Positions 46,210-54,860 of a stretch of 64,000 bases of DNA are shown here, in pieces; position 1 is the stretch's first letter, and each line of letters begins with the position of its first letter. The notes beneath the pieces were generated by a model. That model searched no databases. It was not told where the DNA came from and saw only the letters and a program-made list of their open reading frames with translations. The stretch spans positions 3,792,001-3,856,000 of the forward strand of contig NZ_NETK01000001.1 in the NCBI RefSeq assembly GCF_002343915.1, in the 5' to 3' direction. This DNA comes from Nannocystis exedens (GTDB lineage: Bacteria > Myxococcota_A > Polyangia > Nannocystales > Nannocystaceae). The position numbers were made by a program, and so were the translations under genes.

Positions 46210-46300
46210 GCCACGTGGGGCGCGGGTGAGCGCCGGGAGCCGGCAGCCGCGGAAAGGCCGATTTCTGGCCGCTGGCGGGCGCAAAGCGGGCCTGCGGGCG

Positions 46301-47491
46301 TCAGAGCGGGGTCAGCTCCGGCACGAACAGCTTGCGATCGACGGGGCTCGGCTCGCCGCTCGCGGAGGCGATCTCCCCGGCCGCGATCTCGGGGCGGGCC
46401 TCGGGCGCCAGCGGCGGGTGCGGCTTGCCGAGAGTCGTGTCACCGGCGAGGAGCACGGCCTGCAGCTCGCTCAGCTTGGCCTCGGTCTGGGCCGTGAACT
46501 CGCTCTCGTAACCGAGCCGGCGGGCGGTGGCGAGGTTCTTCTCGAACACCCAGATCGCCTTGTTGACCACCGGTCTCAGCTGGCTCTTGAGCTCCTCGTA
46601 GTAGACCTGGCGCTGCTTGTCGTCGAGCCAGTCCGGCACGGGGGCGTGCATCATGGCGTCGTAGAACTCCTCGAACAGGCTGCCCAGCTGGAAGCCCGCC
46701 GCCGAGACCCAGAACATGTGCTTGGCCTTGATGGTCTCGTTGTAGGCGTCCTGGGCCTTCTCCAGCAGGGCGAACTTGCGGGCGAAGTCCTCGGTCATCT
46801 GCTTCTCGGGCAGGCGGATCGGGACGTCGCGGAAGCGCCGGTGCCACACGGCCGCCCGGTAGAAGCGGGCCATGCCGACGAAGTAGTAGTTGCTAAAGCG
46901 CTCGCTGCCCGCCTCCTGCGAGGCGACGAAGACCTGGTCGGCCTGCTGCAGCAGCGGCTCGGCCTGGTCGAGCTGGCCGAGCTCGAAGTAGGCGTAGCCC
47001 TGGCGGGCCAGCGCCTCGACCTTGGCGCTGGGGAGGGTCGCGCGCGCGAAGGCCTCGCCGTAGCTGTCGGCCGAGGCCTTCCACTCGCCGAGCTCGGCGT
47101 AACAGGCGCCGCGGCGGGCGAACAGGTCGGCGGGGCCGTCGTTGAAGCGGGCCAGGTAGGCGTCGTAGGCGCGGATCGCCGCGGCGCAGTCGCGCAGGAG
47201 CTCCTGGGCCCGCGCCAGGCCGAGGTAGGCCTGGCGCACGCCGGTCTCGTCGGGGTCGCCGCCGAGGTAGCCGGAGAACAGGGCGACGGCCCGGGCCGCG
47301 TCGCCGGCGGCCAGCGCGGCCTCGGCGTCCGGCAGGGTCGCCGGACCGCTGGGCGCCGCCGCGGCCGCCTCGCCGGGCTGCACCGTGACGGCCGCGTCCT
47401 CGGGGGTGACGAGGCCGGCGGACTTGCCGGCGCAGGCGACCGGCGCGCCCGCGAGGACGACGAGCGCGAGCCGGACGAGCGAGCGGGACAT
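46301..47491 (-). CDS. TPR-repeat lipoprotein of unknown function
   Basis: A 396-aa product. The N-terminus MSRSLVRLALVVLAGAPVAC is a probable lipoprotein signal (Cys in VAC). Tetratricopeptide-like helical pairs follow: LPDAEAALAAGDAARAVALF, ELLRDCAAAIRAYDAYLARF, AELGEWKASADSYGEAFARA, GQLDQAEPLLQQADQVF. The C-terminal half is helical and not recognised. ATG at 47489-47491 is chosen because it starts the signal peptide; the frame stays open far upstream. It lies downstream of the HEAT-repeat lipoprotein gene on the same strand. Confidence 0.75.
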   Translation of the reverse strand: MSRSLVRLALVVLAGAPVACAGKSAGLVTPEDAAVTVQPGEAAAAAPSGPATLPDAEAALAAGDAARAVALFSGYLGGDPDETGVRQAYLGLARAQELLRDCAAAIRAYDAYLARFNDGPADLFARRGACYAELGEWKASADSYGEAFARATLPSAKVEALARQGYAYFELGQLDQAEPLLQQADQVFVASQEAGSERFSNYYFVGMARFYRAAVWHRRFRDVPIRLPEKQMTEDFARKFALLEKAQDAYNETIKAKHMFWVSAAGFQLGSLFEEFYDAMMHAPVPDWLDDKQRQVYYEELKSQLRPVVNKAIWVFEKNLATARRLGYESEFTAQTEAKLSELQAVLLAGDTTLGKPHPPLAPEARPEIAAGEIASASGEPSPVDRKLFVPELTPL

Positions 47492-47613
47492 CGGCGTGAG
47501 CATGGCACACGAGGCCGTGGACATCACGGCCTGATTGTGAGTTGTCGCGTCGGAGATCGCTCCGGTCGGGTTCGCGCGGCGAGGCCGGCGCGCGTCGCCG
47601 GCGCGACGCGGAC

Positions 47614-47645
47614 GTCGACCTCGCCGTGTCGTCGGCGAGGTCGAC
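47614..47645 (-). terminator. 12-bp perfect hairpin after the HEAT-repeat gene
   Basis: GTCGACCTCGCC and GGCGAGGTCGAC pair around an 8-nt loop, 13 bp after the stop at 47659. There is no U-tract, so it may protect the 3' end rather than terminate. Confidence 0.55.
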
Positions 47646-47658
47646 GCGCAGGTGCTCG

Positions 47659-49386
47659 CTACTCGGACAGCTTGGCGATCGTGTCGCGGGCGGTCAGCAC
47701 CGCCTTCTGGTAGCTGATGTCGGTCGTGCCCTTCTCGCCCTTCATGATGTCCTCGAAGGTGTCGACGCACTTCTGGCAGCGCTTGCCCTGCATGATGCGC
47801 GCGGCCATGAGCGCCATCGTCACGCGGGCGTCGACCTCGCGGACCTTGTAGGCCTGCGCGATCGCCTCGGCGACGGCGGCGTCGCCCGGCGCGAGGCGGG
47901 TCAGCTCCATCGCCGCGTTCTCACGCGCGACCCAGTTGGCGTTGGTGTCCTTGAGGGTCTTGAGGTAGCAGTCCTTGTCGTTCTTGCAGGTCTCGAGGGT
48001 GGCGAGCGCGGGCTCCCACTGCTTGAGGCCCTCGGCGACCTTCGGGTCGGTGTTGGCGGCGAAGGCCTCGCGCACGGCGGCGACCTGGTCGGGGCCCGCG
48101 GCGAGCACCGCGAAGCGGCCGGCCTCGATGCGGATCGACAGCGGCGTCTTGTCGGTCGTCGGCAGGGTCTCGGGATCGCTCTCGGCGGTCTTGAGGAAGT
48201 TGGTGAGGCACTTCACGGCCTCGTCGCCGCCGACGTAGCCGAGCGCCTCGACCATCATGAACTGCTCCTCGAAGTGGACGGTCGCCTGCGTGCACGGGCA
48301 GATCGCGGCCGCGGCCTTGGGGTCGCCGATCTGGCCGAGCGAGGTGACGATCGCGTTGCGCAGGTTCTCGTTGTCGGCCTTGTCCGGATCTTCCTCCTCC
48401 TCCTCGGCCTTCTTCTTCTTGTCCTTCTTCTTCGGGTCCTCCTTGACCACCGGCTTGCAGGAGTCCGCGGGGATGTTCTTGATCAGCGCGTCGACGGCCT
48501 GCGGGCTGCCGAGCGAGCCGAGCATCAGCGCGGCCGTGAAGCGGACCACGGGCACGGTGCTGCCGGCCTCGACGACCTTCTTGATGACGATGTCGTCTTC
48601 CTTGCCGGTGAGCAGCTCGACGAGGCGCGGGACGGCCGGCTCGCCGATGCTGTTGAGCGCCAGCTTGACGCGGTTGCTGAGGTTCTTGCTGTCGGTCTGG
48701 TCGTCGGGGATCGAGAAGTTGGCGATCACGAGCGGCTCGATCGCCGCGGGGTCGCGCAGGTTGCCGAGCGCCTCGGCGACGATGCGGTGGATCTGCGGCG
48801 GCCGCATCTCGGTCGGCTGCTGCAGCGCGGCGATCAGCGCCGGCACGGCCTTCGGGTCCTTGAGGATCCCGAGCGTGCGCGCGAGCTCGCGGCGGATCTC
48901 CCCCTCGGCCTTGCCCTTGTCCTTGCTCGGGTCCTTCGTCAGGCCCTCGAACAGGCCGAGCACCGCGTCGGTCGAGCCGGTGGCCTTGGCGCGCTGGATG
49001 CCCTGCAGGGCGATCAGCACGCGCTTGCGGCCCTCCTCCGAGCCGTCGAGGGTGCCGAGCGCCTTGCTCCACAGCGGCGCGGCCTCGGGCCGGCCGATGT
49101 CGCGGAGCATCTCGAGCATGTTGACCTGGTGCTCCGGCGAGGAGTCCCACTGCTCCTCGAACACCGGGATCACCTTCTGCACGAACTCGTCGAGCCGCGG
49201 GCCGTTGTCGGGCGAGGTGATGACGGTCTTGACCAGGTCCTTCATGCCCGAGAAGCCGATGCCCTTGGCGCTGGCATTGCGGATGTTCTCGATGTGCGTC
49301 TCGTAGGCGTAGGGGTCGGGCTCCTTGCAACCAGTGGTCGTGAACACCGACAGGGCGAACAGGGACGAGAGAAGGAGCTTGCGCAT
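47659..49386 (-). CDS. HEAT-repeat lipoprotein
   Basis: A 575-aa protein with a clear lipoprotein signal MRKLLLSSLFALSVFTTTGC. Helical HEAT-like repeats run through most of it: RELARTLGILKDPKAVPALI, HRIVAEALGNLRDPAAIEPL, VKLALNSIGEPAVPRLVELL, RFTAALMLGSLGSPQAVDAL, NAIVTSLGQIGDPKAAAA. A Lys/Glu-rich insert of about 25 residues (near 325-350) interrupts the array. Cysteine pairs occur late (CPC, and CQKC near the end), suggesting disulphides outside the cytoplasm. It likely acts as an outer- or inner-membrane scaffold; partner unknown. Confidence 0.85.
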   Translation of the reverse strand: MRKLLLSSLFALSVFTTTGCKEPDPYAYETHIENIRNASAKGIGFSGMKDLVKTVITSPDNGPRLDEFVQKVIPVFEEQWDSSPEHQVNMLEMLRDIGRPEAAPLWSKALGTLDGSEEGRKRVLIALQGIQRAKATGSTDAVLGLFEGLTKDPSKDKGKAEGEIRRELARTLGILKDPKAVPALIAALQQPTEMRPPQIHRIVAEALGNLRDPAAIEPLVIANFSIPDDQTDSKNLSNRVKLALNSIGEPAVPRLVELLTGKEDDIVIKKVVEAGSTVPVVRFTAALMLGSLGSPQAVDALIKNIPADSCKPVVKEDPKKKDKKKKAEEEEEDPDKADNENLRNAIVTSLGQIGDPKAAAAICPCTQATVHFEEQFMMVEALGYVGGDEAVKCLTNFLKTAESDPETLPTTDKTPLSIRIEAGRFAVLAAGPDQVAAVREAFAANTDPKVAEGLKQWEPALATLETCKNDKDCYLKTLKDTNANWVARENAAMELTRLAPGDAAVAEAIAQAYKVREVDARVTMALMAARIMQGKRCQKCVDTFEDIMKGEKGTTDISYQKAVLTARDTIAKLSE

Positions 49387-49660
49387 CAGGCCGACCTTTC
49401 AGGATGAAGGCCCGCTCGGGCCGAGGAGGAGATGTGGAGAATCCGGCCCAATGAGGCCGAATGCGGCCGCGCGGGCCATGACAGAGCTGCGCCGGATGTT
49501 ACCAAAGCCGCGCGCGGGATGTTTGCCGCAGTTTCGTCGCGCGTCAAAAAACCAAAGGCTTGCCGGGGTGCGCGCGAGGCCTCGACGCGACCCGTCGGTC
49601 CGCCGCTCGCGTGGGCCGCGGCGGCGAGCTCGTGTTGCGGGCGACTCGCCCGGGGAGCGC
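49387..49660 (-). other. Spacer upstream of the HEAT-repeat gene
   Basis: A 274-bp gap with no gene. On the minus strand GGTTTTTTGACG near 49545-49556 could supply a -35 element (TTGACG) after a T-run that might end the bactofilin transcript. The call is weak. Confidence 0.35.
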
Positions 49661-50356
49661 TCAGATGCGCTCGACCTTGTGCTTGCCGCGGGCCAGGACT
49701 CGCGGGCGCGCGACCTTCTTCGCCCGCTTGGCGCCGTCGCCCCAGTCGGCCTCCTCGGCCTCGCCGTAATGCTCGCTCGCCGGCTCCTCGTGGCGCGGGC
49801 GGGCGAGCGACGGCTTGGCGAGCACGCTCTCGCGCCGGGGAGCAGTCCGCTGCGGCGGCAGACGAACGCCGTTCTGGGTGGCGTAGGAGGCGGCCGGACG
49901 GGCCTGGGCCGGGCGGGCCTGGGCGGCGGCCTGCGACCACTGACGGCCTTCGCGGCGCTCGCGGCCGGCCTCGGCCTCGGCCTCGGCCTCGTCCTCGTCG
50001 GGCGGCTCCATGCTGACCTGGCCGCGGAAGGCGGCGCCGGGGGCGACGACGAGGCGGGGGGCGCGGAGATCGCCGACGACCCGGGCGCTGGCGGCGAGAA
50101 CGATGCTGCCGGCGGCGGTCAGGTTGCCGACCACGGTGCCGGCGACGACCACGTCATCGGCGAACACATCGGCGGCGATGATGCCCTCGGGCTCGACGTA
50201 GAGCGTGGCGGAGAGGTGGATGCGGCCCTCGAGCGTGCCGTGGACGCGAATGTCCTCCTGACCAGACAGGCGACCGACGATGTGCGTGCCGGGGCCGACG
50301 ACGGTGGTGGCCTCGTCGGGCGAGGATTGCGTGGATTCCGACTGCGACACCTTCAT
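49661..50356 (-). CDS. Bactofilin with long basic C-terminal tail (BacP-like)
   Basis: A 231-aa protein. Residues 17-115 form the bactofilin beta-helix core: GPGTHIVGRLSGQEDIRVHG, TLEGRIHLSATLYVEPEG, DLRAPRLVVAPGAAFRGQV. A disordered tail follows, first acidic (DEDEAEAEAEAG) then ending in a basic cluster KRAKKVARPRVLARGKHK. Bactofilins polymerise without nucleotide into filaments. In Myxococcus the tailed BacP sits beside short BacN and BacO, as here. It overlaps the middle bactofilin gene by 4 bp (ATGA). Confidence 0.9.
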   Translation of the reverse strand: MKVSQSESTQSSPDEATTVVGPGTHIVGRLSGQEDIRVHGTLEGRIHLSATLYVEPEGIIAADVFADDVVVAGTVVGNLTAAGSIVLAASARVVGDLRAPRLVVAPGAAFRGQVSMEPPDEDEAEAEAEAGRERREGRQWSQAAAQARPAQARPAASYATQNGVRLPPQRTAPRRESVLAKPSLARPRHEEPASEHYGEAEEADWGDGAKRAKKVARPRVLARGKHKVERI

Positions 50357-50667
50357 CCCCCCATGTCAACGTTGCCCTTGAACGAGGCGCCGTCGGCGAT
50401 GAGGATCCGCGGGGCGCGGATGTCACCGACGACGGTGCTGCTCGGGCGCAGCTCGGCGCGCTCGCTGGCGGCGACGTCGCCGCGGAGCGTGCCCTGGACT
50501 GTGATCGAGGCGGCGTCGACGGTGGCCTCGACGACCCCGCCGTCCTCGATGACGAGGGTGTCCCGGACCTGGATCCGGCCCTTGACGGTGCCACGGACGA
50601 CGAGGTGCTCTTCGCCGGTGATCTCGCCGTCGATGAGGATGCTGGAGCCGATGACGGTGCTGGACAT
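50353..50667 (-). CDS. Short bactofilin
   Basis: A 104-aa protein that is nearly all bactofilin core: SSTVIGSSILIDGEITGEEH, VVRGTVKGRIQVRDTLVIED, VVGDIRAPRILIADGASFKG. It has no tail. It is the middle of three tandem genes, 32 bp after the first and overlapping the third. Confidence 0.92.
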   Translation of the reverse strand: MSSTVIGSSILIDGEITGEEHLVVRGTVKGRIQVRDTLVIEDGGVVEATVDAASITVQGTLRGDVAASERAELRPSSTVVGDIRAPRILIADGASFKGNVDMGG

Positions 50668-50699
50668 GTGGGGTGCCTGCGAGGTCGGGGAGGTGAGAG

Positions 50700-51074
50700 T
50701 CAGCGAGGGCGCGGTTGCCGGAGGACGTTGCCGGGCAGCGGGACGTCCATCTCGACGGCGCCCTTGAACTGCGCGCCGTCGGCGATCTCGACGCGCGGGG
50801 CGCGGAGGTTGCCGACCACGCGGGCGCCCTCCCGCAAGGTGATGCCCTCGGCGGCGACGACGTCACCCTCGACCTGGCCGTGGATCTCGACGCTGTCGGC
50901 CTCGATGTCGGCGGCGACCAGGGCCGGACCGGCGATGAGGAGGTGCGCCGTCAAGGCGATGCTGCCCTCCACCCTGCCCTGCACCACGACGTCCTCCTCG
51001 CCGACGAGGGACCCACGGACGGTGATCCGCGGGCCGATGACACAGGGAGCTTCGTGGACGGCAGATCCAGCCAT
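50700..51074 (-). CDS. Short bactofilin
   Basis: A 124-aa protein with the bactofilin core CVIGPRITVRGSLVGEEDVV, VVGNLRAPRVEIADGAQFKG and a short C-terminal extension VPLPGNVLRQPRPR. It is the first gene of the bactofilin operon and is divergent from gshA across 190 bp, where a candidate GTCAAG-17-TACACT box faces gshA. Confidence 0.92.
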   Translation of the reverse strand: MAGSAVHEAPCVIGPRITVRGSLVGEEDVVVQGRVEGSIALTAHLLIAGPALVAADIEADSVEIHGQVEGDVVAAEGITLREGARVVGNLRAPRVEIADGAQFKGAVEMDVPLPGNVLRQPRPR

Positions 51075-51264
51075 GGCCTTTACGCCGGCGAAGAGTAACG
51101 GCGGCCCTGCGCCGCGGTCAAGCGCAGGTGACGGTCGGGCCCGGCGCCGCAGGACCTATCGGCCGTTCGTCACGCGCCCGTGGGCTTCAATTCGCTGTCA
51201 AGTCTCGCCAAACGGCACGTACACTGATTCTCCGCCAGCCTCGGCGACGAACCCGGAGCCTTCT

Positions 51265-52671
51265 GTGAGCAGCACCCCCGAGACCCCCGCCTCCAGCACG
51301 CCGCTGCAGCCCGAAGACCTCACGGGGTTCTTCCGCCGCGCCGAACGCCCCGACCGCCGCAGCCACAAGATCGGCACCGAACACGAGAAGTTCGGCGTGG
51401 TCGTCGCCGACGGCGAGTACCGCCCCGTCGAGTACGAGGCCCACGTCCTGGCGGTCATGCAGGGCTTCATGGCCCGGTTCGGCTGGAAGCCAGGCGGCGA
51501 GCGCGGCAACGACGGGGCGCTCATCAGCCTCGAACGCGACGGCGCGTCGATCACCCTCGAGCCGGGCGGCCAGTTCGAGCTCAGCGGCAAACCCCTGGCG
51601 GACGTCCACCTGACCTGCCAGGAGTTCACGCAGCACCAGCGCGAGCTTCACGCGGTGTCGCAGGAGCTGGGGATCGCCTGGCTGGGGTCCGGCTTCCATC
51701 CGTTCGCCACCCGCGAAGAGATCCACTGGATGCCCAAGCCGCGCTACGCGGTGATGCGCGCCTATCTGCCGACCCGCGGCCAGCGCGGGCTCGACATGAT
51801 GCTGCGCACGTGCACCGTGCAGGCCAACTTCGACTACGCGTCGGAGCAGCAGGCAGGGCTCCGGTTCCGCCTGGCGATGGGGGTCTCGGCGCTGACGACG
51901 GCGCTGTTCGCCAACTCTCCATATAAGGAAGGCGAGGACCGCGGGTTCGCCTCGCTGCGCAGCGACAACTGGACCGACGTCGACGCCGCCCGCTGCGGGC
52001 TGCTGCCGTGGGCGTTCGAGGCGCCGTTCTCGTACCAGCGCTACGTCGACTGGGCGCTCGACGTGCCGATGTTCTTCATCCGGCGGCAGGGCCGCTACAT
52101 CCCGCTGCACGTGCCGTTCCGGCAGTACATGGCGACCGGCTACGTCGACCCGGACGGGGTCCGCCACGCGCCCACGCAGGGCGACTGGGAGCTGCACCTG
52201 AGCACGCTGTTCCCGGAGATCCGCCTGAAGCCGTACCTCGAGGTCCGCGGCTGCGACTCGGTGCGGCAGAACATCCTCTGCGCGCTGCCGGCGCTGTGGA
52301 AGGGGCTCCTCTACGACGACGACGCCGGCGAGGCGGCCTGGGAGCTGGTCTCCGACCTCGACTTCGGTGAGCGCCTGACCCTGTGGGCCGAGTGCCGCCA
52401 GGCCGGCCTCGCCTCGCCGCGCGTCCGCGCGCTGTGTGCACGGCTGCTCACCATCGCCCGCGCCGGGCTCGACCGCGCCGACATCCGCGACCATCGCGGC
52501 CGCACCGAGGCGTTCTTCCTCGACCCCCTCGAGGCTTTGGTCGCCGCCGGCACCTCGCCCGCCGACGTCGCCCGCGCCCAGCTCGGCCCCCGCCCCGGCC
52601 GCGACGTCGCGGCCCGCCGCGCCTTCGTCCGCGCGTTCCACTTCGCCGGGGCGGGGCTCGAAGAGACCTGA
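51265..52671 (+). CDS. gshA: Glutamate-cysteine ligase
   Basis: A 468-aa enzyme of the plant/alphaproteobacterial glutamate-cysteine ligase class (GCS2-type), which makes gamma-glutamylcysteine, the first step to glutathione. Signature parts are HKIGTEHEKFGVVV, SLERDGASITLEPGGQFELS, MLRTCTVQANFDYASE and PYLEVRGCDSVRQN. The GTG at 51265 is preceded by GGAG and starts just before the conserved region; the frame remains open upstream but overlaps the divergent bactofilin. No gshB is visible here. Confidence 0.93.
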   Translation: MSSTPETPASSTPLQPEDLTGFFRRAERPDRRSHKIGTEHEKFGVVVADGEYRPVEYEAHVLAVMQGFMARFGWKPGGERGNDGALISLERDGASITLEPGGQFELSGKPLADVHLTCQEFTQHQRELHAVSQELGIAWLGSGFHPFATREEIHWMPKPRYAVMRAYLPTRGQRGLDMMLRTCTVQANFDYASEQQAGLRFRLAMGVSALTTALFANSPYKEGEDRGFASLRSDNWTDVDAARCGLLPWAFEAPFSYQRYVDWALDVPMFFIRRQGRYIPLHVPFRQYMATGYVDPDGVRHAPTQGDWELHLSTLFPEIRLKPYLEVRGCDSVRQNILCALPALWKGLLYDDDAGEAAWELVSDLDFGERLTLWAECRQAGLASPRVRALCARLLTIARAGLDRADIRDHRGRTEAFFLDPLEALVAAGTSPADVARAQLGPRPGRDVAARRAFVRAFHFAGAGLEET

Positions 52672-52680
52672 GCGTTCAAG

Positions 52681-52726
52681 CATGTTCTCGCGGGCATGCT
52701 CGATAGGGCATGTCCAATCGGGCATG
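52681..52726. repeat. Two palindromes after gshA
   Basis: CATGTTC-tcgc-GGGCATG (52681-52698) and CATGTCC-aatc-GGGCATG (52709-52726), starting 10 bp after the gshA stop, with a third related half-site GGGCATGTTCGAGCTCG next to them. Such tandem hairpins may serve as a transcript end. The remaining gap to 52928 contains the copy at 52896 and no gene. Confidence 0.7.
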
Positions 52727-52895
52727 TTCGAGCTCGGAGATCCTCACTGCGGCACCCGCGGCGCCTCTCGGTGCGGCTCCTGCTCGCTAACCGACGGTCC
52801 GGGGCTCGCCGCCCGGCATCGACCCGCAGACCCGGGGCCTGGCCGAGCGGCATCCGCTCGCGCGGCGCCTCGGGAGGCAGACCGGTCCGAAGAGA

Positions 52896-52913
52896 CATGC
52901 GCCGAGGAACATG
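52896..52913. repeat. Palindrome copy CATGCGC-cgag-GAACATG
   Basis: The outer arms match; the inner arm bases are changed in a compensating way (GC.../...GA partly). It lies 15 bp from the stop of the acidic repeat gene, between convergent genes. Confidence 0.5.
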
Positions 52914-52928
52914 TCCCTCCCGCCAGCC

Positions 52929-54821
52929 TCACTCGTCGTCGTCGCGCAGGTAAGGCGGCAGGTCCTCGATCAGCTCGACGCGGCTCAGCTCCTGGATGTC
53001 GTCGTCGACCGGAGGCGGCGGCGGCGGCGGCGGCTTGCGCGCGGGCGGCGGCGGCGGCTTGCGCGGCGGGGCGGGCTTCGGCGTGGGCCCGCGCGAGGCG
53101 CCGCCCGAACCGGCGCGCGGCTTGGCGAGCGGCGCGCCGAGCTCGACGACCTTCTTCTTCGGGGTGCGGTGGCGCAGCACCGGGGCGCCGCTGTCGCCGT
53201 CGACGTCGACGGCGGGCAGGCCGGGCATCGGTGGCGTGTCCCGGGTGCGCACCGGCTCGGCGATCGTCTCGTCGTCGTCGAGGGCGGTGGCCTGCGTCGG
53301 CGGCGGCGACAGGCTCGGCGCCTCGTCGTCATCCACCAGCACCCCGCGCACGTCGTCCAGCGACGACCGCCGCACCGGCGCCGACGCACGGGTCGCCGGC
53401 GCCTCGTCGTCGTCCACCAGCACCCCGCGCACGTCGTCCTGCGACGACCGCCGCACCGGCGCCGACCCGCGGGTCGCCGGCGCCTCGTCGTCGTCCACCA
53501 GCACCCCGCGCACGTCGTCCAGCGACGACCGCCGCACCGGCGCCGACCCGCGGGTCGCCGGCACCTCGTCGTCGTCCACCAGCGCGCCGCGCACGTCGTC
53601 CAGCGACGACCGCCGCACCGGCGCCGCGCTGCCGGGCCGGCGAACATCTTCGATCGATGCGCCGCGCAGCGACCGATCGTCGCCGCGCCGGACCTCGTCC
53701 AACGACGCGCGCAGCACCGGCGCCGCGTCGTCGTCGTCGACCAACACGCCACGCACGTCGTCCATCGACGCGCGCCGCACCGGCGCCGCGTCCACGAGGT
53801 GCCGCACGTCGTCCATCGACGCGCGCCGCACCGGCGCCGCGTCGTCGAGGCGGCGCACGTCGTCCAGCGAGGTGCGTCGCACAGGGGCGTTGCTCTCGAA
53901 CAGCGGGCCGAGGCTGACGCCGAGCGGCGGCTCATCGTCGAGCAGCGGCGAGGCCTCGCCGTGCACCGGCGGGACCTCGTCGTCCTGCAGCGTCGGCAGC
54001 GGCAGGTCGTCGTCGTCCTGGATCGGCATCCGGACGTCGTCGTCGTCGTCGATGAAGCCGGACGCGTGGGAGCTCGTACGCGAGGACACGGTCGTCGACG
54101 ACCGGGGCGCGTCGACGATGTCGGGCCCCGCGTCGGGGTAGAACAGGTCGCTGAGGCCCGAGCTCTCGCCCGTGTCCTCGTCGGGGATCCCCAGCACCAG
54201 CGCCGCCGACTCCTCGCTGCTGATGCCGAGCGCAGCGGCCAGCGGCAGGGTCGCCGAGAGGTCGCCCGGGGGCGAGGGCGTGGTCGGCGAGTAGTCGACC
54301 TCGCGCTGGGCCGCGAGCGCGAAGCTCCGCGCCAGCGTCGGCCGCTCGTCGACGACCGGCTCCTGCTGGCGGTACGGGTACGGGCGGTTCAGCTTGAGGA
54401 TCGACTGGAAGCGGGCGAAGCCGCCGAGGCCGGAGTCGGGGTCGTCGTCGACGTACGGCGCGGGCTGCGGCTGTGAGGTGGTGGCGGCCGTGACCGCCTG
54501 CCGCAGGTCGGCCGGGATCTCACCGTCGTGCTCGTCGTGGTCCTCGCGCTCCTCAGCGCTGCTGCGGCGGTCGAAGCCGTCGCGCCGCTCGAACCCGTCG
54601 CGGCGATCGACGCTGTCGCGGCGATCGCCACCGTCGCGGCGGGCGGCCGGGCTGCTGTCCCTGGAGACATGTCCCGAAGTACCGCCGAGCAGCTCGCCGA
54701 GCGTCGAGTCGGGGTCGAGCCCCTGCAGCAACACGTTGGCCCGCGCGCGCGCCCACGCGAGCAGGGCCGGTACGTCCTTGGCCGCGTAGCCCTCGCTCGC
54801 CAGCAGGTCATCGAGCTGCAT
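52929..54821 (-). CDS. Acidic repeat protein with RRxSxDDVR tandem units
   Basis: A 630-aa protein of unknown family. Residues 1-50 form a possible helical domain (MQLDDLLASEGYAAKDVPAL). A region with repeated RRDG/RRDS units follows (about 65-85). Residues about 310-505 hold nine copies of a unit centred on APVRRSSLDDVRG with an acidic spacer VLVDDDEAPATRGS; four are 27-aa units encoded by 81-bp DNA repeats. The C-terminus is proline-rich (PPPPP runs) and ends in an acidic segment (ELIEDLPPYLRDDDE). RRxS is the consensus for basophilic Ser/Thr kinases, so phosphorylation is plausible but unproven. No signal peptide, so probably cytosolic. Convergent with gshA and 39 bp after alaS. Confidence 0.8.
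   Translation of the reverse strand: MQLDDLLASEGYAAKDVPALLAWARARANVLLQGLDPDSTLGELLGGTSGHVSRDSSPAARRDGGDRRDSVDRRDGFERRDGFDRRSSAEEREDHDEHDGEIPADLRQAVTAATTSQPQPAPYVDDDPDSGLGGFARFQSILKLNRPYPYRQQEPVVDERPTLARSFALAAQREVDYSPTTPSPPGDLSATLPLAAALGISSEESAALVLGIPDEDTGESSGLSDLFYPDAGPDIVDAPRSSTTVSSRTSSHASGFIDDDDDVRMPIQDDDDLPLPTLQDDEVPPVHGEASPLLDDEPPLGVSLGPLFESNAPVRRTSLDDVRRLDDAAPVRRASMDDVRHLVDAAPVRRASMDDVRGVLVDDDDAAPVLRASLDEVRRGDDRSLRGASIEDVRRPGSAAPVRRSSLDDVRGALVDDDEVPATRGSAPVRRSSLDDVRGVLVDDDEAPATRGSAPVRRSSQDDVRGVLVDDDEAPATRASAPVRRSSLDDVRGVLVDDDEAPSLSPPPTQATALDDDETIAEPVRTRDTPPMPGLPAVDVDGDSGAPVLRHRTPKKKVVELGAPLAKPRAGSGGASRGPTPKPAPPRKPPPPPARKPPPPPPPPVDDDIQELSRVELIEDLPPYLRDDDE
53322..53645 (-). repeat. 81-bp tandem repeats in the RRxSxDDVR gene
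   Basis: Near-identical 81-bp units with the marker CACCCCGCGCACGTCGTCC recurring at 53340, 53421 and 53502 and as a variant at 53583. Decayed shorter units continue to about 53890. The high nucleotide identity of the inner units suggests recent expansion or homogenisation. Confidence 0.9.
54654..54671. repeat. Palindrome copy GCTGTCC-ctgg-AGACATG
   Basis: One inner mismatch; in the acidic repeat gene codons for HVSRDSS. An overlapping half-site ATGTCCC follows. Confidence 0.6.
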
Positions 54822-54860
54822 TCGATTTCACGGTATCACAGCGCGCCCCGCCCGTGCGGC

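Noticed and set aside
52911..54476. Plus-strand open frame opposite the acidic repeat gene, itself repetitive
   Set aside because: Its repeats are just the reverse reading of the 81-bp units. The minus frame has a sensible start, a distinct N-terminal domain and balanced composition, so it is preferred, though the choice is less certain than for conserved genes.
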